A DNA stretch of 64,000 bases from Paenibacillus sp. BIC5C1 (GTDB taxonomy: Bacteria > Bacillota > Bacilli > Paenibacillales > Paenibacillaceae): the NCBI RefSeq assembly GCF_032399705.1, contig NZ_CP135922.1:4588001-4652000 (forward strand). Direction: 5' to 3'. Shown here in pieces: positions 43,387 to 52,548 of this stretch (positions are counted from its first letter, which is position 1; the number at the start of each line of letters is the position of its first letter). Under the pieces are notes generated by a model that did not search any database, was not told where the DNA came from, and saw only the letters and a list, made by a program, of their open reading frames with translations. The position numbers and the translations under genes are program-made.

Positions 43387-43662
43387 TTATTTTTTCATCA
43401 TCATTTTCATTAATGATTCCATACTGTTTGGGTTTAACCCGCTTTTTTTGACGGCACTCACGATATCCTGAACTGTATCCTCAGATACCGGCACTTTTGC
43501 CATGGCGGATACTTGCTTGATCAGTTGGCGCAATTGAGCTTCATTCTGCATGGTGGACGGTTTTACTGTACTCGCCAATTTCTTGACGGCACCTTCCGTA
43601 ATCGATTTCCCTGTTTTTTTGTTGATCGCTTTCAGCGCTTCCTTGGAAATGTTGTTAGCCAT
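43387..43662 (-). CDS. spoVIF: Stage VI sporulation protein F
   Basis: 91 residues of a small helical coat-related regulator (YjcC/SpoVIF family). Starts MANNISKEALKAINKKTGK; later VSEDTVQDIVSAVKKSGLNP and a Met/Lys-rich tail SLMKMMMKK. GGAGGGGAG upstream of ATG 43662. In Bacillus it affects spore-coat assembly together with GerE. The gene has its own terminator. Confidence 0.83.
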   Translation of the reverse strand: MANNISKEALKAINKKTGKSITEGAVKKLASTVKPSTMQNEAQLRQLIKQVSAMAKVPVSEDTVQDIVSAVKKSGLNPNSMESLMKMMMKK

Positions 43663-43761
43663 TCGTCTCCCCTCCTCCGGCAATACTCATGTGTATCATA
43701 TGAGTGCACCGCAAAAAAGGTGAAGAAGCTTCTCATTTCGGGAAAGCTGCCTACGCTACCA

Positions 43762-44802
43762 TCAGGAATGCCACTGCTCCCAGGTTTCAAGCGTCATGAC
43801 TTCCATTTCGGTCTTGGGATCACGTCCCATCAAAGCTTCAACCGCATCCCGCGGCTGTCTCTCTTGAAAAAGAACGTGATAAAGCTGATCTGCAATCGGC
43901 ATTTGCACACCGTATTTCTGAGAAATAAAGTGGGCGGCCTGTGTGGTCCGAATACCTTCCACAACCATGCCCATGGAATTCAAAACATCGTCCAGCTTCT
44001 GTCCTTTGCCCAGCAAGGAACCTGCTCTCCAATTACGGCTGTGCTGACTGGTCGCAGTCACAACCAAATCGCCGATCCCTGCGAGTCCGGAGAACGTGAG
44101 CGGATTAGCTCCCATCTCCACACCGATGCGTGTGATCTCGGCCAGCCCGCGTGTTAACAAGGCTGCTTTGGCATTGTCACCAAAGTTAAGCCCGTCTGAC
44201 ATCCCTGCTCCCAGCGCGATAATATTTTTGAACGCTCCCGCCAGTTCTACACCGATCATATCTCGATTCGTATACACACGGAAATAAGCATTCATAAATA
44301 AACCTTGAGCTGCCTCTGCAGAAGCTTTATCCAGTGATGCCACAACAACCGTCGTCGGGCAACGCTTAACCACTTCTTCCGCATGGCTTGGACCAGAAAG
44401 TACAACGACACGGCCTTCTTCACATTCGAGTTCTTCCGAAATGACCGTGGACATACGTTTCAGACTTTCTGTCTCGAATCCCTTGGTTGCATGAATGATT
44501 AACATTTCCGGTTTGTAATAGGCCTTAAGCTGATGAGCAACCGAACGCATCGCCGATGAAGGAGCAACAATTAACACAGCAGAAGCCCCTTCAACTGCCG
44601 TCGCCATATCCGTGGTTGCCTGAATACGGGGTGACAGCTCTGCATCGGGAAGGAAGCGTTGGTTTGTATGTTTATTATTGATCTCTGCGGCCTGGTCTTC
44701 ACCACGTGTCCACATGATCACATCCAGATGATTGGCAGCCAATACACTGGCAAGTGCAGTACCCCAACTGCCCGCAACCAGAACAGCAACTTTTTTAGAC
44801 AA
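43762..44802 (-). CDS. gpsA: Glycerol-3-phosphate dehydrogenase [NAD(P)+]
   Basis: Makes sn-glycerol 3-phosphate for phospholipids. 346 residues from a TTG start at 44802 (GGAGGG upstream). The N-terminal dinucleotide loop is VAVLVAGSWGTALASV, where the first Gly of the usual G-A-G-S-W-G is Val. Catalytic lysine segment ELAGAFKNIIALGAG near 190, and FSGLAGIGDLVVTATS near 250 are normal. It overlaps the plsY 3' end by eight bases, linking two consecutive steps of lipid synthesis. Confidence 0.95.
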   Translation of the reverse strand: MSKKVAVLVAGSWGTALASVLAANHLDVIMWTRGEDQAAEINNKHTNQRFLPDAELSPRIQATTDMATAVEGASAVLIVAPSSAMRSVAHQLKAYYKPEMLIIHATKGFETESLKRMSTVISEELECEEGRVVVLSGPSHAEEVVKRCPTTVVVASLDKASAEAAQGLFMNAYFRVYTNRDMIGVELAGAFKNIIALGAGMSDGLNFGDNAKAALLTRGLAEITRIGVEMGANPLTFSGLAGIGDLVVTATSQHSRNWRAGSLLGKGQKLDDVLNSMGMVVEGIRTTQAAHFISQKYGVQMPIADQLYHVLFQERQPRDAVEALMGRDPKTEMEVMTLETWEQWHS

Positions 44803-45418
44803 CGCGTTTTCCCCCTCCAGGGTTTTTCGATCCCAATTTATTTTCCTGTCCTTTGGCGAGCTTCGCAATATTGGTACGATGTCTCCAGAACGCAAACAGA
44901 CAAATAATCAGACTTCCCCAGAAGATACTCATCGAATATCCGGGTAACACAAGGATGAAGAGCGGTGTCAAAGCTACAAAAATAAGGGAGCCCAATGAAA
45001 CATATCGTGTCAATACGATGGACAGGATCGCAAATACCCCGGCGCATAGCGCAGGAATAAGTGCAAGAGTCACGAGCACACCAATCGCTGTCGCAATTCC
45101 TTTACCTCCACGGAAACGGAAGTACAGCGGCCAGTTATGGCCTGCAATAGCAGCTATACCACTAAGAGCAGGAATCCAATCGGAACCATTGCTGAACCAG
45201 ACCCCAATCCAAACGGCCGCAATACCTTTGAGTACATCCAACAGCAGTACCAGAATTGCCGGTCCTTTACCCAATATCCGCAAAGTATTGGTAGCCCCTG
45301 CATTTCCGCTTCCGTGTTGACGGATATCGATCCCCCGTAGTGCTTTTGCAAGGAGGACACTAAAGCTGATTGAACCGAGCAGATAGCTCAGTACAATCGC
45401 TGCGATTTGTAAAATCAC
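44795..45418 (-). CDS. plsY: Acyl-phosphate:glycerol-3-phosphate acyltransferase PlsY
   Basis: Membrane enzyme making lysophosphatidate. 207 residues, five hydrophobic helices, with motifs SYLLGSISFSVLLAK at the N-terminus, the GSGNAGATNTLRILGK loop (residues 37-52), and GHNWPLYFRFRGGKGIATAI near residue 90-110, all diagnostic. Lies between der and gpsA. Confidence 0.95.
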   Translation of the reverse strand: MILQIAAIVLSYLLGSISFSVLLAKALRGIDIRQHGSGNAGATNTLRILGKGPAILVLLLDVLKGIAAVWIGVWFSNGSDWIPALSGIAAIAGHNWPLYFRFRGGKGIATAIGVLVTLALIPALCAGVFAILSIVLTRYVSLGSLIFVALTPLFILVLPGYSMSIFWGSLIICLFAFWRHRTNIAKLAKGQENKLGSKNPGGGKRVV

Positions 45419-45429
45419 AAACTTCTCCC

Positions 45430-46752
45430 CTAACCTTCGTCGGACTTCCTCCGAGTAAATATGCGAATTGGCGTCCCTTCAAAATCAAACGCTGAACGAA
45501 TTTTATTCTCCAGGTAACGTTCATAAGAAAAGTGCATCAATTCCGGATCGTTCACAAAAATAACCATGGTCGGAGGTTTAACTGCAACCTGAGTCACATA
45601 ATTGATTCTCATTCTGCGTCCTTTATCTGTTGGTGGCGGATTAATCGCCACTGCATCAGACACTACATCGTTAAGCAGATGCGTCTGAACACGCATAGAG
45701 TGCTGCTGGGCCACACGTTGCACCACAGGCAACAATTTTTGTAAGCGTTGTTTTGTCTTGGCTGACAAAAATACAACCGGAGCGTAAGTCATAAACAGGA
45801 AATGATCCCGAATTTTTTTCTCAAACTCATTCATTGTTTTATCAGACTTCTCTACAACGTCCCATTTGTTCACAACAAACATGGAGGCTTTGCCTGCTTC
45901 AAATGCATAACCTGCAATATGCTTGTCCTGCTCGATAATGCCTTCTTCACCATTAATTACAATCAGAACAACATCTGCACGCTCAATGGCACGCATCGCA
46001 CGCATCACGCTGTATTTCTCCGTGGTTTCATAGACTTTACCACGTTTACGCATACCTGCTGTATCAATCAGCACATAGCGCTGACCGTCTTTTTCAAACG
46101 GTGTATCGATCGCATCCCGCGTCGTACCAGCAACATCACTTACAATAACACGTTCTTCGCCTAAAATGGCATTCACCAATGAAGATTTACCCACGTTCGG
46201 ACGTCCGATCAGGGCTACACGGATGACATCGTCATCGTAAGTCTCTTCCTCAAGTTCAGGCAATTTCTCTACGATGGCATCGAGCAAATCACCTACACCT
46301 GTACCATGACTCCCCGATACTCCGATTGGATCACCAAATCCAAATCCATAAAACTCATAAATGAGCTCACTGCGCCCGATATTATCCACTTTGTTAACGG
46401 CTACAACGATAGGCTTACCTGAGCGGTACAACATCTCTGCGACTTCTTCATCAGATTGCGTAATCCCTGCTTTTGCATCACACATGAATACAATAACATC
46501 CGCTTCTTCAATGGCGAGCTCTGCCTGCATCCGGATTGATTTTAGAATGACGTCCTCGCCGTCGATTTCGATACCACCTGTATCGATAATGCTAAATGGT
46601 TTACCGTTCCATTCGCCGATTCCGTAGATACGGTCACGGGTAATGCCCGGCTTGTCTTCCACAATGGCCAATCTGTCGCCGATGATCCGATTAAAAATGG
46701 TGGATTTGCCCACATTCGGTCGCCCGACAATTGCCACAACGGGTCTTGCCAT
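45430..46752 (-). CDS. der: Ribosome-biogenesis GTPase Der (EngA)
   Basis: Double-GTPase needed for 50S assembly. 440 residues from the ATG at 46752 (AGGAGG upstream). First G domain: [22 protein letters not shown]; second: [18 protein letters not shown] near residue 180, [15 protein letters not shown]-terminal KH-like domain from about residue 350. Same order as Bacillus: plsY/gpsA downstream, rpsA homologue upstream. Confidence 0.97.
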   Translation of the reverse strand: MARPVVAIVGRPNVGKSTIFNRIIGDRLAIVEDKPGITRDRIYGIGEWNGKPFSIIDTGGIEIDGEDVILKSIRMQAELAIEEADVIVFMCDAKAGITQSDEEVAEMLYRSGKPIVVAVNKVDNIGRSELIYEFYGFGFGDPIGVSGSHGTGVGDLLDAIVEKLPELEEETYDDDVIRVALIGRPNVGKSSLVNAILGEERVIVSDVAGTTRDAIDTPFEKDGQRYVLIDTAGMRKRGKVYETTEKYSVMRAMRAIERADVVLIVINGEEGIIEQDKHIAGYAFEAGKASMFVVNKWDVVEKSDKTMNEFEKKIRDHFLFMTYAPVVFLSAKTKQRLQKLLPVVQRVAQQHSMRVQTHLLNDVVSDAVAINPPPTDKGRRMRINYVTQVAVKPPTMVIFVNDPELMHFSYERYLENKIRSAFDFEGTPIRIFTRRKSDEG

Positions 46753-46842
46753 ACATTCCACTCCTCCTGTCCATACTTACGATACTCATCATAGCAAAAA
46801 ACGCCTGTCTTGGCTAACGTTTCATGCCGTTATACTCGCAAT

Positions 46843-46880
46843 AAAAACAATCGGCGAACCCGCTGGGGCTCGCCGATCTT
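46843..46880 (-). terminator. Terminator of the rpsA-type gene
   Basis: ATCGGCGAGCCC and GGGTTCGCCGAT pair (one mismatch) around CAGC, then TGTTTTT on the minus strand, about 60 bases after the stop. Confidence 0.85.
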
Positions 46881-46936
46881 GCTTTTATTGTTCAGCAAAA
46901 TATGCAGTATATAACTAAGAACCATGCATGTATAAC

Positions 46937-48151
46937 TTATTTGAATTTGCTGAGTTTGTCACCGAAGCGTTCGCCGAGCGTAATGCTCAGACCTTGATTG
47001 CTCAAGGAAACGTTCGGGTTGTTGATTTCTTCACGTGGAGCGTTGTTTCTTGCTGGACGCTCTGATTTTTGTGGTTGAGCAGGAGCTTCTTCAGTTTCCT
47101 TGATGCTCAGGCTCACACGTTGCTCAGAAGGATTCATGTCCAAGATTTTAACTTGAACTTCTTGTCCTTCTTTCAATACTTCGTGCGGAGTGCCAATATG
47201 TTTGTGGGAGATTTGCGAGATATGCACAAGTCCCTCAACACCAGGAGCGATTTCAACAAAAGCACCGAAGTCAACCAGACGTTTTACAACACCTGTTACG
47301 ATATCGCTGGAGTTGAATTTGTCGCCAGCTGTTTCCCAAGGACCTGGTTGAACAGCTTTCATGCTCAGGCTGATCTTACCTTTTTCAGGATCAACTTTCA
47401 GCACTTTTACGTTTACTTTATCGCCTTCAGACAGAACGTCCGATGGTTTGTCAACGTGTGTCCAAGCCAGCTCGGATACGTGAACCAATCCGTCTACTCC
47501 GCCAACATCAACGAAAGCACCGAATTGAGTCAAACGTTGTACCGTACCTTCGATAACTTGACCTTCTTGCAAACCAGCCATAACAGTAGCTTTGTTTGCT
47601 TCGAATTCTTGCTCAAGTACGTCTTTTTGGGAAAGGATCACTTTGTTGTTCTCACGGTCGATCTCTTTCACTTTAACACGCAATGTGCGTCCTTTGTAAT
47701 CGCTGAAATCTTCAACGAAATGGCGCTCTACCATGGAAGCCGGGATAAATCCGCGTACGCCCACGTCTGCTACCAGACCGCCTTTAACAACGTCAGCTAC
47801 AACAACTTCGAATACGTCTTGGTCTTCAAAATGCTTTTGCAATTGATCCCAAGCGTTTTCGCTGTCGATTGCACGTTTGGACAGAACGAGTTTTTCTTTC
47901 TCGTCGTCGATGCTAAGTACTTTAGCTTCAACTTCTTGTCCAACTTCAACTGCATCAGACGCGCTGTCCACGTGCAGGGAAGACAGTTCACGAATTGGAA
48001 TTACACCGTCATATTTATATCCAATGCTCACATAGGCTTGGTTATCTTCCAATTTGACGATGGTTCCTTTTACGGTATCTCCTTTTTTCAAGGAAACGAA
48101 TTGATCCAACTCATCTTGGGTTGCTTCTTGATTTTTCATTTCTTCCGACAT
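46937..48151 (-). CDS. rpsA: S1-domain ribosomal protein homologue (YpfD/RpsA type)
   Basis: 404 residues with four S1 RNA-binding domains, each recognisable by VxGxVxxxxxFGAFV-type strands: about 15-85, 100-170, 187-255 and 272-342, e.g. RLTQFGAFVDVGGVDGLVH and RLVDFGAFVEIAPGVEGLVH. A charged tail with QPQKSERPARNNAPREE follows. GAGGAGGG upstream of ATG 48151; longer readings lack a site. Firmicute versions have four instead of six domains and bind mRNA or 30S loosely. Confidence 0.93.
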   Translation of the reverse strand: MSEEMKNQEATQDELDQFVSLKKGDTVKGTIVKLEDNQAYVSIGYKYDGVIPIRELSSLHVDSASDAVEVGQEVEAKVLSIDDEKEKLVLSKRAIDSENAWDQLQKHFEDQDVFEVVVADVVKGGLVADVGVRGFIPASMVERHFVEDFSDYKGRTLRVKVKEIDRENNKVILSQKDVLEQEFEANKATVMAGLQEGQVIEGTVQRLTQFGAFVDVGGVDGLVHVSELAWTHVDKPSDVLSEGDKVNVKVLKVDPEKGKISLSMKAVQPGPWETAGDKFNSSDIVTGVVKRLVDFGAFVEIAPGVEGLVHISQISHKHIGTPHEVLKEGQEVQVKILDMNPSEQRVSLSIKETEEAPAQPQKSERPARNNAPREEINNPNVSLSNQGLSITLGERFGDKLSKFK

Positions 48152-48295
48152 GTCAAATACCCTCCTCAATTCAAAAACCCCATTATATTCAAACCTGCCT
48201 GTAGCAGAGTTCAAAACACTTTCAGAACTAAATGCATAGCTTAGCTTCCCTCAAAAAAATGGAAACATGCACTCAGTTGTCCGACGTTACCTCAC

Positions 48296-48883
48296 TTACT
48301 TGCTCGGCACGCCTGTTTGCACCATTTCATTAATTTTGGACATAATCTTCTCCGTCGCTCTCTCCAGCGCATCGCCAGATGGATCTTCCTTGAACTCGTC
48401 CAAATTCACCGGTGCTCCATAAACAACTTTCATCTTACGAAAAACCTTGTAGTTACCGATAATAGCAGTAGGAATAACTGTAGCACCACTTCGGAGAGCG
48501 AAGCTCGCTGCCCCTTTTTTACCGATGCCTCCATCATTGTGTCTACTTCCCGAAGGGAAAATACCAAGCACTTCACCGTCACGCAAAATGTTGAGTGAGG
48601 TCTTGATGGATTCCTTGCTGACGCCTCCACGTTTAACCGGAAAAGCGCCTACGGCTTTGATAATTCGGCCAAAGACCGGGATATCAAACAATTCGCTTTT
48701 GGCCATGAAGCGCACCTGACGACGAATCTTGATACCAACCGTTGGAGGATCAAAGTTACTGATATGATTAGAACATAAAAGTACGCCGCCTTCTTTCGGG
48801 ATGTTCTCCCGTCCAACTGCCTCCAGGCGAAAAAGAATGGTGTAAATGATCCGCAGTAATGTGCTGCAAAATGTGTAAATCAT
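48296..48883 (-). CDS. plsC: 1-acyl-sn-glycerol-3-phosphate acyltransferase
   Basis: Makes phosphatidate from lysophosphatidate. 195 residues; an N-terminal hydrophobic helix, catalytic motif SNHISNFDP (His-x4-Asp, near residue 38), FPVKRGGVSKESIK, FPSGSRHND and AVVIPTAIIGNY-type strand. ATG 48883 overlaps the cmk stop by four bases, and GGAGAG lies ten bases upstream. Supplies the step after PlsY in the same window. Confidence 0.93.
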   Translation of the reverse strand: MIYTFCSTLLRIIYTILFRLEAVGRENIPKEGGVLLCSNHISNFDPPTVGIKIRRQVRFMAKSELFDIPVFGRIIKAVGAFPVKRGGVSKESIKTSLNILRDGEVLGIFPSGSRHNDGGIGKKGAASFALRSGATVIPTAIIGNYKVFRKMKVVYGAPVNLDEFKEDPSGDALERATEKIMSKINEMVQTGVPSK

Positions 48884-49584
48884 AGACCGATCTCTCCTCT
48901 GACCATTGTGCAATAAGACACGATTTTGTCAACCACTTCATGGATGCTCATCTCGGTTGTGTCAAGCACAGTAGCGTCTTCAGCACAACGAAGCGGGGAT
49001 ATTTCCCTACTTTCATCCAATTTGTCACGGGTGGCAATGTCTCGCTCAAGTTGCTGCAACGTCAGTCCTTCTGAGGGGTCCAGTTCTTTGAAGCGGCGAA
49101 GTGCACGCTCTTCCACACTGGCAGTCATGAAGATTTTCACTTCCGCGTCGGGCAATACTGTCGTTCCGATATCGCGTCCATCCATGACGACGCCCTTGCG
49201 CAAAGCCATTTGCCGCTGTGTATTCACCATTTGCGTACGCAGCCCCTCGATTTGCGCATATCGGGACACGATTCCCGTCACTTCACGGGAGCGGATTTCC
49301 GAGGTTACATCCTCCCCATTACAGAACACTTTCTGTCCGTCGGGATCCGGTTGTAAATCAATGACCAGCTTTTGGGTTTCCTGAAGCACCTCTGGCACAT
49401 CTTCCGGTGAAATACCTTTTCGAAGCATATGCAGGGTTACCGCACGGTACATCGCGCCAGTATCAACGTATATGTACGCGAGCGCCTCTGCAACCAATCG
49501 GGCCACCGTGCTTTTCCCGGCACCGGCAGGTCCGTCAATTGCAACGTTCATCTTCCCGTTCTCTGATGTGTTCTGGCTTGCCAA
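48880..49584 (-). CDS. cmk: Cytidylate kinase
   Basis: Phosphorylates (d)CMP. 234 residues from a TTG at 49584, chosen for its GAGGAGG site; an internal ATG eleven codons later (MNVAIDGPAGAGKST) has a poor one. P-loop DGPAGAGKSTVARLVAE at about 15-31, YVDTGAMYRAVT, DGRDIGTTVLPDAEVKIF near residue 140, RDKLDESREISPLR. Overlaps plsC, which follows. Confidence 0.95.
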   Translation of the reverse strand: MASQNTSENGKMNVAIDGPAGAGKSTVARLVAEALAYIYVDTGAMYRAVTLHMLRKGISPEDVPEVLQETQKLVIDLQPDPDGQKVFCNGEDVTSEIRSREVTGIVSRYAQIEGLRTQMVNTQRQMALRKGVVMDGRDIGTTVLPDAEVKIFMTASVEERALRRFKELDPSEGLTLQQLERDIATRDKLDESREISPLRCAEDATVLDTTEMSIHEVVDKIVSYCTMVRGEIGL

Positions 49585-49615
49585 CGGGGCATTCCTCCTC
49601 AAACGATAAGCCTCA

Positions 49616-49638
49616 ATAAAAAAACAGGCATTGCCTGC
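49616..49638 (-). terminator. Terminator downstream of ypfB
   Basis: CAGGC-AAT-GCCTG stem followed by seven T on the minus strand, between ypfB and cmk. Confidence 0.7.
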
Positions 49639-49696
49639 ATCGTCAAAATTATACCACACTATACACATGGATGCAAAAACAGACAAATCAGTGACG

Positions 49697-49912
49697 CTAT
49701 TGTTCGTGTACCGATTGCATCTGAATTGGTGTTCCTTCCATACGATCAATGGAGGTCATATTCTTTTTCATATCAGGCACAAGAAGTAATAACTGATAGA
49801 TCACAAGCAGAACAAGAAGAGCCGTAATTAGCATCAGAGCCCTTCTTTCCATTCGCTTGGATAAAACATAATATAGGCGCTCGTATCTGCGGGATGCATG
49901 GCGGTTGTTCAC
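49697..49912 (-). CDS. ypfB: Small membrane protein YpfB (DUF5359)
   Basis: 71 residues from a GTG at 49912 (GGAGG eight bases upstream). Basic N-terminus NNRHASRRYERLYYVLSKR, one transmembrane helix (LITALLVLLVIYQLLLLV) and a short external tail. Position between cmk and ypfA matches B. subtilis ypfB. Function unknown. Confidence 0.8.
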   Translation of the reverse strand: MNNRHASRRYERLYYVLSKRMERRALMLITALLVLLVIYQLLLLVPDMKKNMTSIDRMEGTPIQMQSVHEQ

Positions 49913-49983
49913 AACTTGAACCTCCGTTTTTCCATTACAGTGCCCAGCGCTGTCTCCTTTTATCCCGTAAAATCTCTAATTCT

Positions 49984-50652
49984 TTATTTCGTTCGATAAT
50001 CCAATTGCCGTTCAAAACAAAACTTGATGATCTTCTGCCGTTCTGAATCCGTAATCTGCACAAACTTTAACATACACAGCTGTCTGCCTGTTTCCAGTGA
50101 TTTGATCCGTACCACTTCCGCTTCAAAATTAGCATGCTCAATCGCTGCATTCCGATAAGGAATAAGCAACCAGCATTTCAGCTTCTGTCCTTCAACAATA
50201 GCAAAATCAGGTTCACCATAAATGGATAATCCCCCGCCGCCAATATCTTCAGTCAAGCCCACGGCTCGGGTCAGGTCCTCGCTCTGGATGGCCATTTCAA
50301 GATTTGCATGAACACGCAGAAAACTGCGACGCTGGATTTTGGTAATGTCGTCCGGCAATGGCTTACGAATTCGTACTAGCCGAACTACATCTTCTTCAAA
50401 TCCGGTCACATATGTATTGAAATAATGACGAACCCCGTCTTCCGTGATATACGAAATGGACAATTCCTCACCAAAAAACAACCGTTTCAACCGGCTACTT
50501 CCCTGCTGCATCGGAACTTCAATCAGAAAACTGTTCTCATCGACATCTGCTATGCGTGATTTATATTCTTTGCTTTCCTCTTTTTCATCTGCAGAGGCAA
50601 TCTGGATGTATAAAACTTCATTTATTTTGGGAAACAAGCTGTTCACCGCCAC
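49984..50652 (-). CDS. ypfA: Cyclic-di-GMP-binding flagellar brake protein (YpfA/MotI type)
   Basis: 222 residues: an N-terminal YcgR-like domain (about 10-95) and a C-terminal PilZ domain (about 100-215). The PilZ c-di-GMP motif is complete: QRRSFLRVHA (R-x3-R) and DIGGGGLSIYGEPD (D/N-x-S/G-x2-G). In B. subtilis this protein halts flagellar rotation on binding c-di-GMP. The start is GTG at 50652 or two codons later; the ribosome site AAGG does not settle it. Confidence 0.9.
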   Translation of the reverse strand: MAVNSLFPKINEVLYIQIASADEKEESKEYKSRIADVDENSFLIEVPMQQGSSRLKRLFFGEELSISYITEDGVRHYFNTYVTGFEEDVVRLVRIRKPLPDDITKIQRRSFLRVHANLEMAIQSEDLTRAVGLTEDIGGGGLSIYGEPDFAIVEGQKLKCWLLIPYRNAAIEHANFEAEVVRIKSLETGRQLCMLKFVQITDSERQKIIKFCFERQLDYRTK

Positions 50653-50722
50653 CTTAACTTTTTATCTTCGTAAACGTATGTACAAGGACTATTATACCAT
50701 GACCTTTCTCATAGTGGACAAT

Positions 50723-50748
50723 AAAAAACAGACCACTAGGTGGTCTGT
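50723..50748 (-). terminator. Terminator of ypeB
   Basis: ACAGACCAC-CTA-GTGGTCTGT perfect nine-pair stem followed by six T on the minus strand, 45 bases after the ypeB stop. Confidence 0.88.
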
Positions 50749-50792
50749 TCAGTAATTTATTTGCAATTTAACAGCATACCGGTTTCTTGATG

Positions 50793-52139
50793 TTATGTGG
50801 TCTCATTCACCGGTTTGATTTCCTCAACGGCTTCTTCCATACCTGTATCAGCGTTGATGTAAATTTTATATTTTGTACCATTGATTCGTCCGCCGAATTC
50901 GTAACACAGAACTTCTTTGCTGTAATCATTCTTAATGAGTGATTTGCGAGCGTAGCTCTCCTTGAATTCCGGATTCAGCTTTTTGCGGGCCTGTTCAATC
51001 GTAAGTGCAGCTTTCGGAACCTCCCGCTTCTTCTGATGCTCATATACAAAATCACTTGCCTGGAAGCCGGTAACATCCCCATTATCAAGACCTACCCGAA
51101 CAGACATCTTTTCCGGGTAAATCAATGTATCACCTTGTTTACGGACATAGGTCAGGTTACCGAGATTGCCAAACTCGTCATAATTGACTGCCTTCATATC
51201 TTTATAACCCTTATTGGAAAGGAAATGGTCTGCTTTGGCCATTGCTTCCTTACGTGTAACTTTCTTTGTTCCGATTGGACGAGTGTCACTGTAAGAGATG
51301 AGCAGACCGCCATTACGCGTAAAGTCCATACTCAATTTACTGTCTTTGGATTGATCAATCGTGGCTGTGTACGATTCCCAATCTGTACCTTTACCATTTT
51401 CCTGTATTTGAATCTTGCCCTGTTCAGCATTGGAAAACTTTGCAGCTTTAGTTTGGATCTGCTCTTTGGTCATCGGTAAGCCATCCAGCTTTTTCACCGA
51501 ACGTTTGGCATAAATGCTGGAGACTGAAGGACCCCAATCAAGTTCAGGATACTCCTGTACCTTTTTGTTCACTGTACGGAATCCATCCACGATGGTATTA
51601 TCCATCGTTTGCTCTTCCGTTGCCATGGCTGATTCTGCATCCATCCAGCGTAAACGGTCAGAAATGACTTTCTGCTGTACATCCTGCAAATTTTTGGTTA
51701 TCTCGGATGAATTCGCATACAGCTTTTTCAGGTTGCCCATTTCCTTTTCACTTAAAGGTTCATTCGTCAGATCACGCATGGACGCTTGGTAAGCAAAATT
51801 GGAAATGCGGGAGAGAAATTCCTCCGTTTCACTGAATGGCAGCATCGTCAGCGGCAATTGGTTAATCTCATTCTGCGCTTCACTGGTGAGTCTCCATACG
51901 TTCATAAGACCTTTTCGATGCATCCCTTGGGACGTAGCATGAACTGCGAGTGTATTCCCAATCTCCGAATGCAATTTGTCCATATGAAAAGATAAATCGT
52001 GAAAGGCACGCTGATATTGATTCTCTGCTTTGATCAGAATTGCATTTTTCTCCTGGTTCTCTTGGTAACCCCATACGAGAGCACCGATTAACAGAACTGC
52101 AAATATCGGAAACATAACTGAACTTAAACGTTTATACAT
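50793..52139 (-). CDS. ypeB: Germination protein YpeB
   Basis: 448 residues. N-terminal membrane helix (MFPIFAVLLIGALVWGY), helical region to about residue 200, then three PepSY-like modules (e.g. KVTRKEAMAKADHFLSNKGY, and ALTIEQARKKLNPEFKESYA). YpeB inhibits and stabilises the cortex-lytic enzyme SleB in dormant spores. AAAGGAG precedes the ATG. sleB normally lies directly upstream in the same operon but is missing here; the upstream neighbour is a small Cys-rich gene. Confidence 0.93.
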   Translation of the reverse strand: MYKRLSSVMFPIFAVLLIGALVWGYQENQEKNAILIKAENQYQRAFHDLSFHMDKLHSEIGNTLAVHATSQGMHRKGLMNVWRLTSEAQNEINQLPLTMLPFSETEEFLSRISNFAYQASMRDLTNEPLSEKEMGNLKKLYANSSEITKNLQDVQQKVISDRLRWMDAESAMATEEQTMDNTIVDGFRTVNKKVQEYPELDWGPSVSSIYAKRSVKKLDGLPMTKEQIQTKAAKFSNAEQGKIQIQENGKGTDWESYTATIDQSKDSKLSMDFTRNGGLLISYSDTRPIGTKKVTRKEAMAKADHFLSNKGYKDMKAVNYDEFGNLGNLTYVRKQGDTLIYPEKMSVRVGLDNGDVTGFQASDFVYEHQKKREVPKAALTIEQARKKLNPEFKESYARKSLIKNDYSKEVLCYEFGGRINGTKYKIYINADTGMEEAVEEIKPVNETT

Positions 52140-52261
52140 CGGTAGAGTCTCCTTTCTTCTAAGCCACTACCTCTATTGTGGATCGAAGAAAGACCTCTTA
52201 TGCATGCGATTTCCAGTCTGTCCAATGACGGGCTTATCTCGCATGGTCCCAAACCATTTGT

Positions 52262-52432
52262 TTAATTCAACTGTACCCAGGTTGTGCCGCCATCTTCCTC
52301 AATTTCGAACTGGTCCCGATTATCACACAAACACTGTTTAAAACCGGTCTCAATTCTCCCTCGTTCCTTCTTGCCTCGCAGCGTAAAACGTTCTCCACAT
52401 TGTTTGCATCTGATTTTAATTTTGATTCTCAT
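52262..52432 (-). CDS. 56-residue cysteine-rich (zinc-ribbon-like) protein
   Basis: ATG at 52432 with GGGGAT seven bases upstream. Reads MRIKIKIRCKQCGERFTLRG then KKERGRIETGF, CLCDN and ends GGTTWVQLN. Cys-x2-Cys (residues 9, 12) and Cys-x-Cys (34, 36) could bind one zinc; the strand-rich layout suits a zinc ribbon. N-terminal part is very basic, C-terminal part acidic. Short gap to ypeB (122 bases) on the same strand. No family recognised with certainty. Confidence 0.6.
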   Translation of the reverse strand: MRIKIKIRCKQCGERFTLRGKKERGRIETGFKQCLCDNRDQFEIEEDGGTTWVQLN

Positions 52433-52485
52433 CACGCTTATCCCCGTTTCTATTTGTCTTCCCCCGGGAATTTTTATTTATTTCA

Positions 52486-52540
52486 ACAAAAAAACACACC
52501 GGGGCAGGCGCAGGTTGCGCTCCATGTCCACCAGTGTGTC
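52486..52540 (-). terminator. Terminator of prsW
   Basis: ACACACTGG and CCGGTGTGT pair (one mismatch) around a long GC-rich loop, with seven T after it on the minus strand. Confidence 0.75.
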
Positions 52541-52548
52541 CGTATTTT

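Noticed and set aside
47069..48244. Long plus-strand open frame of 391 codons
   Set aside because: Antisense to the rpsA-type gene, whose four S1 domains are unmistakable; the plus-strand translation is Cys/Phe-rich without any family resemblance.
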